Source of the DNA: a virus
IMG/VR virus record: IMGVR_UViG_3300010970_000150
Span: 24,288-88,287 of that record
DNA length: 64,000 bases
Reading direction: 5' to 3' (one strand)
Part shown: positions 50,537 through 56,470 of the stretch, in pieces
Layout of the letters: each line of letters opens with the position of its first letter
How positions within the stretch are numbered: the first letter of the stretch is position 1
Notes under the pieces: model-generated
What the model was told of the DNA's origin: nothing
Database searches by the model: none
The model's input: only the letters and a program-made list of their open reading frames with translations
Translations under genes and position numbers: made by a program

Positions 50537-50845
50537 ATGAAACTCGAAAAATACTTCGTTGTGTCTTCTTATGTCTCTTACGAGGCAAAGACCAGCGTCA
50601 CCACCAGCCCTGTCTTTGACACGGCTATTGAAACCCTGATTTGGCTCAACAAGACCAAGGCAGAAGTTTCTCCATACTCCAGCGAGAAGTCGTACTCGTT
50701 CTATGAAATCTGCAACTGGGTGAATATCGACTCGACTAAGTTGTTCTCTAAGTCTGAGTTCGATATGCAGATGCTCGCTCGTAAGGAGTCTGAAGCCCTC
50801 CTTCCTGTCCTTGTGCCGCCTGTTGAAGTCACTCCCATCGTCTAA
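50537..50845 (+). CDS. hypothetical early protein, 102 aa
   Basis: ATG follows CCCACACGCAT, the shared early leader. Strand-helix protein (KYFVVSSYVSYEAKTSVTTS, IETLIWLNKTKAE, FYEICNWVNIDSTKLF). Short segment at C terminus is Val/Pro-rich. Function unknown. Confidence 0.65.
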   Translation: MKLEKYFVVSSYVSYEAKTSVTTSPVFDTAIETLIWLNKTKAEVSPYSSEKSYSFYEICNWVNIDSTKLFSKSEFDMQMLARKESEALLPVLVPPVEVTPIV

Positions 50846-50849
50846 GACT

Positions 50850-51089
50850 ATGGACGCACACAAGGTCACCCTGTTCGACAAGTCCATCCTCTACACGGCT
50901 AAGTCCGTGTTCAGGGTGGAGGAGTCCCGCAATGCCAAGGCTTGCTATGAAGGTCAGTTCGCTTCTAACGACCCAGTCAAGGCTATCCGCTGGTATCAGA
51001 ACACCACCAAGGACGCTGGCTCAGGCTGGCGGGTACGGCTGGTCAAGGATGGAGATGAGTTCATCATCATCACCAAGAAGACCTTCTGA
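50850..51089 (+). CDS. hypothetical early protein, 79 aa
   Basis: Strand-rich protein (HKVTLFDKSILYTAKSVFRV, WRVRLVKDGDEFIIITKK). The stop shares bases with a tiny following frame. Function unknown. Confidence 0.65.
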   Translation: MDAHKVTLFDKSILYTAKSVFRVEESRNAKACYEGQFASNDPVKAIRWYQNTTKDAGSGWRVRLVKDGDEFIIITKKTF

Positions 51090-51157
51090 TGGATTCCTTT
51101 CTCAAGTTCCTAGACAGGCTCAGCCTGCTCCTGAGGGTCTACAAACGCCTACGCTGA
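51089..51157 (+). CDS. candidate 22-aa amphipathic peptide
   Basis: ATG overlaps the previous TGA (TGATG). The peptide DSFLKFLDRLSLLLRVYKRLR is strongly amphipathic and basic at its end. Similar tiny frames follow early genes in A. Too short for certainty. Confidence 0.3.
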   Translation: MDSFLKFLDRLSLLLRVYKRLR

Positions 51158-51220
51158 CTTTCACAGGGGGTAACCCCTGCGTTGCGTGGCTAGTAAAGAA
51201 GCCGTGGTAGGCTTCTATGG

Positions 51221-51252
51221 GGGGAGAGACTAAGAAACTCTCCCCTCTTTTT
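51221..51252 (+). terminator. Rho-independent terminator
   Basis: GGGGAGAG pairs with CTCTCCCC across a nine-base loop, followed by TCTTTTTG. Closes the early genes that start at 49329. Confidence 0.85.
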
Positions 51253-51539
51253 GTGCCAGAATAAAGTTGACAGATTACATATAACTGGATTCTATAGCCG
51301 AACAATAGGGAAGGTTAATGCGTCAAGGATGGCGTGTTAGCCTGCCTGTAGGACTTAATGCGTCACTTATGGCGTGTCTAGGATTGGTTCTAAGCCCTCC
51401 TGATTCCAGCCCTAGTCCTTGGTCAGGCTGGGAATCCAAGAGCCTCCTAGGGCATCCTCAGGTCATCTAGACGGCACTCAGCCTAGGCATCTAGGCACAA
51501 AGAAGGGCAGACCCCGTAGAGCCTGCCCTGATTGTACTT
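51253..51539. other. gap with repeated 23-bp units and a hairpin
   Basis: No gene seen. A TTGACA (about 51270) with a possible TTCTAT box is near the start. Two direct repeats, TTAATGCGTCA-3 bases-ATGGCGTGT, start at 51315 and 51355, 40 bp apart (four helical turns). Near the end GGGCAG and CTGCCC form a hairpin before TTGTACTTTT, a probable terminator for convergent transcripts. Confidence 0.5.
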
Positions 51540-51734
51540 TTACTTATTGCCAAGAATGTATCCTGCCAGAGCGATGTCCATCCTGACCTTGCCGCCATTA
51601 TGCTCATTAATCGCCTGAAGGAGTTTCTTTTCGAGGTGGCGTTCAAGTGCCTCAAGGAAATCCTTGCTCACCTGCTTGCCGTGACTCTTGCAGAACTTCT
51701 TAACATTAGCCGTCTTGATGTAGTATTGCTTCAT
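51540..51734 (-). CDS. small histone-fold candidate, 64 aa
   Basis: 64 residues, short and basic. The central helix-strap-helix pattern (NVKKFCKSHGKQVSKDFLEA, then LERHLEKKLLQAINEHNGG) followed by a short strand (KVRMDI) resembles small bacterial histone-like proteins with one histone fold, which dimerise and bind DNA. This is by pattern only. If correct, it could compact or protect phage DNA, or alter host chromatin. It is expressed alone from the minus strand with the CCCACCACGCAT leader and a long hairpin upstream. Confidence 0.6.
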   Translation of the reverse strand: MKQYYIKTANVKKFCKSHGKQVSKDFLEALERHLEKKLLQAINEHNGGKVRMDIALAGYILGNK

Positions 51735-51755
51735 ATGCGTGGTGGGAAATTGAAT

Positions 51756-51825
51756 AGCCTGTCAGCCCCACGAAGGTCACAAATAAACCCTTGAGCATCG
51801 TTGCCTACGCTCAGACTGACAGGCT
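51756..51825 (-). promoter_or_regulatory. nested hairpin leader of the histone-fold gene
   Basis: AGCCTGTCAG (51756-51765) and CTGACAGGCT (51816-51825) are a perfect 10-bp inverted repeat; within it TGAGC and GCTCA form an inner stem. Just upstream on the minus strand is a TACATT box. The structure sits in the likely 5' untranslated leader and could regulate translation or stability. Confidence 0.6.
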
Positions 51826-51864
51826 AAAATGTAAAGGAACGGAAAGGGCATTCTACTTTATATA

Positions 51865-51889
51865 CAAAAAGGGGTTAGTGACTTCCCCC
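51865..51889 (-). terminator. terminator for the 123-aa gene
   Basis: On the minus strand, GGGGG-AAGTCACTAA-CCCC is followed by TTTTTG. A near-identical element follows the next minus-strand gene at 52394-52413. Confidence 0.65.
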
Positions 51890-51895
51890 TGCATC

Positions 51896-52267
51896 TTAGA
51901 CGAACTTGCTCCTACGCCACGCCAGATAGGTCTTGAGGTCACGAGAGCATTGTCCTGACTTGTACTGCTCGTGGTCTGGGATAGGGTCACTCCAAGCGGG
52001 ACTGCGGGTGTTGTCATAATGGTGGTGGATAGACCAGAGGACGATGCCGTCCCAGTCCATTTGCTCCACACCATCAGTACGCCCACCACAGTTGAACTTA
52101 GTGTTGAACCCTGCGTGAATCCACGCTGAGACCTCATTAGCCTTTTCTTCTGAGTCGTAATAAGCCGTTCCCCAGTTGCCGCCTCCTAGGTGGCAGACCG
52201 CCTTATGAGGGCAGTCTGGGTTCTTAGGGATGGCTTTGGCTGGTTTGGGCGAGGTCTTCTTAGGCAT
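51896..52267 (-). CDS. hypothetical protein, 123 aa
   Basis: Start MPKKTSPKPAK at 52267; N terminus is Lys/Pro-rich, then Cys/His/Gly-rich (CPHKAVCHLGGGNWGTAYYD, NCGGRTDGVEQMDWDG, LWSIHHHYDN). Clustered Cys/His residues suggest metal binding. It has its own minus-strand promoter and terminator. Function unknown. Confidence 0.62.
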   Translation of the reverse strand: MPKKTSPKPAKAIPKNPDCPHKAVCHLGGGNWGTAYYDSEEKANEVSAWIHAGFNTKFNCGGRTDGVEQMDWDGIVLWSIHHHYDNTRSPAWSDPIPDHEQYKSGQCSRDLKTYLAWRRSKFV

Positions 52268-52339
52268 TGCGTTTTGGTTTGTATATTCCCTCCCCCAGTA
52301 TTGGGGGTTTAGGAAAGTAGAATGAGAAGGAACAGAAAG

Positions 52340-52369
52340 TAATGTGCCTTGATAACTCGTACCTGTCAA
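52340..52369 (-). promoter_or_regulatory. sigma70-like promoter (minus)
   Basis: Read on the minus strand: TTGACA (52364-52369), 18-bp spacer, ACATTA (52340-52345). Drives the gene starting at 52267. Confidence 0.65.
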
Positions 52370-52393
52370 ACGCATTTATCGTAAAAAGAAAGA

Positions 52394-52413
52394 AGGGGTT
52401 AGTAACCTCCCCC
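52394..52413 (-). terminator. terminator for the acidic coiled-coil gene
   Basis: On the minus strand: GGGGG-AGGTTACTAA-CCCC, then TTCTTTCTTTTTAC. GGTTA and TAACC pair inside. Matches the element at 51865-51889. Confidence 0.6.
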
Positions 52414-52420
52414 CGTTTCC

Positions 52421-52855
52421 TTACTTGGCTTCAGCCAACTTCTTAACCATCTCCTCCAAGACCACCTTGATGAGTTCCTTGAGTTCCTCGTTAGAGGGGC
52501 GATTGCACTCAATCACCTCATTCTCAAGGGAGTCCTTGACCAACTCTTCAACCTTGTCGCTGAGTTCGTCAGCGTGTTCATTGATGAGTTCGTTGACCTT
52601 ATCTTCATTGCAGAAGTCGGAGTTCGACATCCACATATCAATTTGGTCATCGAGGTCATTGCTCCTGACAAAGTCATCAGGGTCGATGTCGTTACACTTC
52701 TCTTCCACATCATCCAGACGGCTTTCGACATCCGACAAGTCGGTTGCCTCCAGTTCGTCCACCTGAGTGGAGAGTTTGTCATAGTCCTTGCGGACAGTAG
52801 TGACAGTTAAGGCGAGGGCGTTGATGCCCAGCCAGTTCTTAATCCAGTTCTTCAC
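52421..52855 (-). CDS. acidic coiled-coil protein, 144 aa
   Basis: GTG start at 52855. Begins KNWIKNWLGINALALTV, an amphipathic/hydrophobic segment, then coiled coil (RKDYDKLSTQVDELEATDLS, VNELINEHADELSDKVEELV). Same plan as A's 266-residue protein at 7923, which is longer; orientation differs. Function unknown. Confidence 0.7.
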   Translation of the reverse strand: MKNWIKNWLGINALALTVTTVRKDYDKLSTQVDELEATDLSDVESRLDDVEEKCNDIDPDDFVRSNDLDDQIDMWMSNSDFCNEDKVNELINEHADELSDKVEELVKDSLENEVIECNRPSNEELKELIKVVLEEMVKKLAEAK

Positions 52856-53039
52856 GATGTTATTATGCGTTTTGCGGGTATCAGCCTCCAGCGAGATTGC
52901 TGGTTTAGCCGAGAGTTTTCAAAGAGCGAGTAGGTGAACTTCCCCCTACTCCACTAAGATACTAGGTCTGGGGTACGATGCAAGCCCATATGCAAAGAAT
53001 CTTCACTTATTTTAAAGGGCTGGTTTAGCCCCCTAATAG

Positions 53040-53238
53040 CCCCCTAAAACACCCCCTAAAAGGCTCTAGGATGCCCTACAAGCCCCTTGCAAGGTAGCCT
53101 TGGTGTCTACCCTCGCCAGCCTCGATACCCCCCTTAGAAGGCAAATGTGAAGGGCATTGATAATACCCAATGTTTACAGGGGTTTCCTGCGTGTCACGAG
53201 GCGTGTCAAGGAATACTTCACTTCAAGCACTAAATAGT
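53040..53238 (+). repeat. long intergenic repeat, copy 1
   Basis: Imperfect copy of a roughly 200-bp element: CCCCCTAAAA start, AGGATGCCCT, then CAATGTTTACAGGGGTTT at 53168 and CGTGTCAAGGAATACTTCA followed by TCAAGCACTAAATAG. Copies 2 and 3 share the core. Confidence 0.65.
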
Positions 53239-53495
53239 CTTGGTCGCTTGCTATAAGGAATCCTAATGGGGTCATTAGCCGTCCTAATGGGCGTTCGATT
53301 CTAAGGGGGGTATGTATCTGCCCTTACCACGCTATGGACTACCCCTTGTAAACGCCTCCTAGGGGCATTTGTGCAAGGCACTTGATACACTTCTGTAAGT
53401 ACCTGATAACCAAGGAGTAGAGGTGCGTTGTCAAGGGCTTGCCCGTGAGTGTTAAAAAATTGTAAAAACAAGAACTATTTACACCTGCACACGAT

Positions 53496-53525
53496 TGTAA
53501 CAATTGACACACAACTGTAACAATT
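53496..53525 (+). promoter_or_regulatory. paired TGTAACAATT operator-like site, copy 1
   Basis: TGTAACAATT at 53496-53505 and again at 53516-53525, 20 bp centre to centre, with GACACACAAC between. The same pair recurs at 54521-54550. AATTGACACA in the middle may also be a -35 region. Confidence 0.65.
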
Positions 53526-53582
53526 AAGTTCTTGAACTTGGCAAGGAACTTTACACCTTTCCAGTCGCACCACGCACCTACT

Positions 53583-53927
53583 ATGTACACGCCCCCCATC
53601 AGCAACCTCGCCTTCACGCTCTCCTCGCTTGAGACCGCCCTCGCTTTCGCCATACAGGAGGAGGAACGCCTCTGGCGTATGGCTGAGGAGGTTTATGACG
53701 CTGGCTCTTCCCCTACCGAACAGAGTGAACGCTATAAGGCAATCTGTGACGCTTGGAGACCTCAGGTGGAAGCCTGCGAAACCATCGCCAAGGTCATCCA
53801 GAGCCTCAATTCTGAGTACGCTGACGAGCGTTTCAACACAGCCTTCAATCGTAACGAAATCACAACGCTCAAGCGTTACACTCAGCGAAAGGCTGAGAAA
53901 ACCCTCAGTTTCCCCTATAACAAATAA
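53583..53927 (+). CDS. hypothetical early protein, 114 aa
   Basis: Start MYTPPISNLAF at 53583. Helical (SSLETALAFAIQEEERLWRMA, CETIAKVIQSLNSEYADERF) with basic end (RKAEKTLSFPYNK). Function unknown; helical bundle likely. Confidence 0.65.
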   Translation: MYTPPISNLAFTLSSLETALAFAIQEEERLWRMAEEVYDAGSSPTEQSERYKAICDAWRPQVEACETIAKVIQSLNSEYADERFNTAFNRNEITTLKRYTQRKAEKTLSFPYNK

Positions 53928-53939
53928 GTGCAAATAGAT

Positions 53940-53968
53940 TTGACACACAGCAAACCCTCTGATTCATT
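53940..53968 (+). promoter_or_regulatory. sigma70-like promoter
   Basis: AAATAGAT then TTGACA (53940-53945), a 17-bp spacer, and TTCATT (53963-53968) before the gene at 53990. The next promoter has the same sequence around both boxes. Confidence 0.62.
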
Positions 53969-53989
53969 ACTCATCTACCCACCACGCAT

Positions 53990-54244
53990 ATGAATAAAAC
54001 CATCGCCGCCCAAATCAGAACTCACGAAACGCAAGGTCAGAAGTACCTGCGTCTCGCAAGCGACAACTTCGCTGTCGCTAACTCAGAGAAGGGGCTGACT
54101 CGTGAGTCCCTTGAACGCCACAAGGAGTACCTAGGCTACGCTGAAGACTACAGCCTGCTCGCCCATAAGGAACTTGGTTGCGCCTACAGCCTCCTCTCTA
54201 ACGAGATGCACAAGGCTGACCTGCCTGTGAATAAGTCAGAGTAA
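53990..54244 (+). CDS. hypothetical early protein, 84 aa
   Basis: ATG preceded by CCCACCACGCAT. Helical protein (QKYLRLASDNFAVANSEKGL, RHKEYLGYAEDYSLLAHKEL). Function unknown. Own promoter, monocistronic. Confidence 0.65.
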   Translation: MNKTIAAQIRTHETQGQKYLRLASDNFAVANSEKGLTRESLERHKEYLGYAEDYSLLAHKELGCAYSLLSNEMHKADLPVNKSE

Positions 54245-54250
54245 ATAGAT

Positions 54251-54279
54251 TTGACACCACGCCCAGCCTCTGATTCATT
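54251..54279 (+). promoter_or_regulatory. sigma70-like promoter
   Basis: TTGACA (54251-54256), 17-bp spacer, TTCATT (54274-54279), within AAATAGAT-TTGACAC and CTCTGATTCATTAC blocks that repeat the previous promoter. Drives the gene at 54301. Confidence 0.62.
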
Positions 54280-54300
54280 ACCTACCTACCCACCACGCAT

Positions 54301-54513
54301 ATGCTCTCCATCGCCCAACTGAAAGTCCGTGATGCTATCTATAACCTCATCCAAAGCGAGTACGCTCGTCTAGATGCCCCTATCCCTCTGGAGTCCTGCT
54401 CGCCTGAGGATATAGCAGACCACCAGAAGGAGGTCGAGTTTCGCAGGGCTAAGTGCATTAAGCGGACTGACGAGATGCTCAAGATGCTGGCAACCCTTGG
54501 ACTCAAGAAGTGA
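54301..54513 (+). CDS. hypothetical early protein, 70 aa
   Basis: Shared leader before ATG. Helical (IAQLKVRDAIYNLIQSEYAR, FRRAKCIKRTDEMLKMLATL). Function unknown. Its end leads into the second operator pair. Confidence 0.65.
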   Translation: MLSIAQLKVRDAIYNLIQSEYARLDAPIPLESCSPEDIADHQKEVEFRRAKCIKRTDEMLKMLATLGLKK

Positions 54514-54520
54514 GCAAGGC

Positions 54521-54550
54521 TGTAACAATTGACACACGATTGTAACAATT
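54521..54550 (+). promoter_or_regulatory. paired TGTAACAATT operator-like site, copy 2
   Basis: TGTAACAATT at 54521-54530 and 54541-54550, with GACACACGAT between; same 20-bp period as copy 1. It lies directly upstream of the ArdC-like gene promoter. Confidence 0.65.
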
Positions 54551-54556
54551 ATCCTC

Positions 54557-54584
54557 TCGACATATCTGTAAATAGCCTTACATT
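54557..54584 (+). promoter_or_regulatory. sigma70-like promoter of the ArdC-like gene
   Basis: TCGACA (54557-54562), 16-bp spacer, TACATT (54579-54584), then CCCACCACGCAT and ATG at 54607. The CTCGACA block echoes A's promoter element. Confidence 0.62.
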
Positions 54585-54606
54585 CCTATCTGTACCCACC
54601 ACGCAT

Positions 54607-55452
54607 ATGACCACTACCACTAAAGTCTCGGTTGCCGACATCCTCGCTGAACGCTTCATCCTCTCCCTTGAGGCTGGCACTATTCCTTGGCAGAAGCCTT
54701 GGAAGTTCGTTCGCCCCCAGAACGCTATCAGCCGCAAGGCTTACTCTGGGGTCAACGCCTTCATCATTGGCTGGTACGGGCAGGACAACTACTACCTGAC
54801 CTTCAACCAGATTAAGGCTCTGGGCGGCTCGCTGGAGAAGGGCACTCGCTCCCTCCCTGTGCAGTTCTTCTCCAAGGTCGAGGCTTCCAAGTCCAAGGAC
54901 GGCAAGGAGTTCCTCTTCCGCCGCTACTATAATGTCTTCCCCCTGAACAAGGTCACCCTGCCTGAGGGCAAGGAATACAAGCGAGCCGACAAGCAGATTG
55001 ACTTCCAGCCTGACGCTGAGGCTGAGCGTCTCGCCTCCCTCTCCACCTGCCCCGTGCGTCAGGGCAAGGAAGGTCGAGCCTGCTACAGTCCCACCTTCCA
55101 TCGCATTGAGATGCCTGCCAAGGACTCCTTCAAGTCGGTTGCTCACTATTACGCAACCCTCTTCCACGAGATTGGTCACTCCCTCAAGGAAAAGGGTACG
55201 CACTCCACGGGCTTTGGCTCTGAGCCTTACGCTAAGGAGGAACTGGTCGCTGAACTGTTCTCCAGCCTCTGCCTCGGTCATTGCGGACTGGACGCTAGCG
55301 AGACCTTCACCAACGCCTCTGCCTATGTCGAGAACTGGCTGACCGCCCTGAAGGGTGACAAGACCCTCATCCTCTCTGCCGCCTCTGAAGCCTTCAAGCG
55401 CTTCACGGCTCTGACCAAGGTCGCTGAGGTCGCTGAGGAGGTCGAGGCGTAA
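54607..55452 (+). CDS. ardC: ArdC-like antirestriction protein
   Basis: 281 residues. N-terminal ArdC/DUF1738 domain with VADILAERFILSLEAGTIPW, later PWKFVRPQNAISRKAYSGVN and YYLTFNQIKALGGS, known to bind ssDNA. The C-terminal zincin-type domain has HEIGH at about 187-191 and a possible third ligand in KEELVAELF near 213. Known ArdC proteins protect incoming DNA against restriction. Early expression from its own promoter, coupled with an operator pair upstream, fits defence against host restriction on entry. Present in B only. Confidence 0.88.
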   Translation: MTTTTKVSVADILAERFILSLEAGTIPWQKPWKFVRPQNAISRKAYSGVNAFIIGWYGQDNYYLTFNQIKALGGSLEKGTRSLPVQFFSKVEASKSKDGKEFLFRRYYNVFPLNKVTLPEGKEYKRADKQIDFQPDAEAERLASLSTCPVRQGKEGRACYSPTFHRIEMPAKDSFKSVAHYYATLFHEIGHSLKEKGTHSTGFGSEPYAKEELVAELFSSLCLGHCGLDASETFTNASAYVENWLTALKGDKTLILSAASEAFKRFTALTKVAEVAEEVEA

Positions 55453-55473
55453 GCCTCAGCCCCTAGGCTGGTC

Positions 55474-55498
55474 TCGCCCCCTAGCAGGGGCTTTTTTG
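55474..55498 (+). terminator. Rho-independent terminator
   Basis: GCCCC-CTAGCA-GGGGC followed by TTTTTT, after the ArdC-like gene. Confidence 0.8.
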
Positions 55499-55499
55499 T

Positions 55500-55704
55500 G
55501 CCTATCCAGCCCCCTAGACACCCCCTAGAAGGCTCACAAATGCCCTCAGAGGGTGGCTTCTACCCGCCTTGGTACTTACCCTCACCCCATATGACAAGAG
55601 CCTTGTAGGGCAAATACAGAGGACACGCATTCCGACCAATGTTTACAGGGGTTTGCTCCACCTCGTGAGCCGTGTCAAGGGATACTTCAAATCAAGCACT
55701 AAAT
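55500..55704 (+). repeat. long intergenic repeat, copy 2
   Basis: Imperfect copy of the element at 53040-53238. Includes CAATGTTTACAGGGGTTT at 55637 and a matching tail GTGTCAAGGGATACTTCAAA, then TCAAGCACTAAATAG. CCCCCTAGA near the start echoes copy 1. Confidence 0.65.
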
Positions 55705-55758
55705 AGCACGAGGCATCAGAAAGTTATTCACACCCCTCAGGGTGAACAGCCGTACAGG

Positions 55759-55777
55759 TGAACAGGTGTTCACTAGT
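55759..55777. promoter_or_regulatory. palindromic operator-like site, copy 1
   Basis: TGAACA-GG-TGTTCA is a perfect palindrome, within TGAACAGGTGTTCACTAGT. A near copy (one change each side) is at 56418-56436. Confidence 0.55.
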
Positions 55778-55905
55778 GTGCTAGGATGCCCTCAGAGGGT
55801 GGCTTGTATTGACCCTATGCAGGGTATGGACTGACCCTAGAAAGAGCCTTGTAGGGCATTTGTGGAGGTACAGCGGTTTCAGCCAATGTTTACAGGGGTT
55901 TTATA
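55778..55905 (+). repeat. long intergenic repeat, copy 3
   Basis: Shorter copy: AGGATGCCCTCAGAGGGTGGCTT, AGAGCCTTGTAGGGCA, then CAATGTTTACAGGGGTTTT at 55884. The last part diverges after the core. 55906-56135 holds only AT-rich promoter-like DNA. Confidence 0.6.
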
Positions 55906-56135
55906 ACTTTCCGCACCACATCAAGAACATTCTGCACCAGCCTGTAAATTGCCTATATTTAGACAGTAAATAACTAAACAAAACTATATACAGGAACGAA
56001 AAACTCTGGTATAATGGAGATTTGTTGTTTTAGTCGGAAATAAGGTCAGACGATTTACAACTTTTTTACACTCTCTGGGCTTGACCTAATCCTATACATC
56101 CTCACTCTCCTACCTGTACCCACCACACCACGCAT

Positions 56136-56420
56136 ATGACCCACCCTCACAACGCCAACCCTGAATCCTACGCTCTCGCCCTTCGTGCGACCTTCGCCCT
56201 CCTGATGGAGAGCCAGAAGGCAAGCGACTACGCCACCTACCTCTGCCTTGAGACCATTGAGGCTTCTGACGCTCGCAGGGAGGCAATCGCAGTCCATCAG
56301 AAGGCTCAGGCAGTCCGAGACGCTGTCGAGTCCCTCCTGCTCGCCTGCCGCACGGCTCAGAACAACGCAGAGCATCGCACCCGCCAACTGGTCGAGATTG
56401 AATACAACGCCAAGAACTGA
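56136..56420 (+). CDS. hypothetical early protein, 94 aa
   Basis: Leader CCCACCACACCACGCAT precedes ATG. Helical (SYALALRATFALLMESQKAS, SLLLACRTAQNNAEHRTRQL), possibly a helical bundle. Own terminator follows. Function unknown. TTGACC at 56081 lies upstream but a -10 partner is not clear. Confidence 0.65.
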   Translation: MTHPHNANPESYALALRATFALLMESQKASDYATYLCLETIEASDARREAIAVHQKAQAVRDAVESLLLACRTAQNNAEHRTRQLVEIEYNAKN

Positions 56421-56436
56421 ACAGGCGTTCACCAGT
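56418..56436. promoter_or_regulatory. palindromic operator-like site, copy 2
   Basis: TGAACAGGCGTTCACCAGT, overlapping the stop codon of the 94-residue gene. Near copy of 55759-55777. Confidence 0.5.
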
Positions 56437-56447
56437 CAGCCAAACCT

Positions 56448-56470
56448 GCCCTCGAAAGAGGGCTTTTTTG
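56448..56470 (+). terminator. Rho-independent terminator
   Basis: GCCCTC-GAAA-GAGGGC followed by TTTTTT. Ends the early rightward genes of B. Confidence 0.85.

Larger units (their letters stand above)
52856..53582. promoter_or_regulatory. 727-bp divergent control region with repeats
   Basis: No gene. Between leftward 52855 and rightward 53583 genes. It holds the first long intergenic repeat (53040-53238), CCCCCTAATAGCCCCC at 53029-53044 (the complement of the G-tract motif), and the TGTAACAATT operator pair at 53496-53525. TTGAAC at 53532 may be part of the rightward promoter. Confidence 0.6.

Noticed and set aside
53040-55905. Insertion sequence or transposon
   Set aside because: The repeats lack terminal inverted repeats, target duplications and any transposase.
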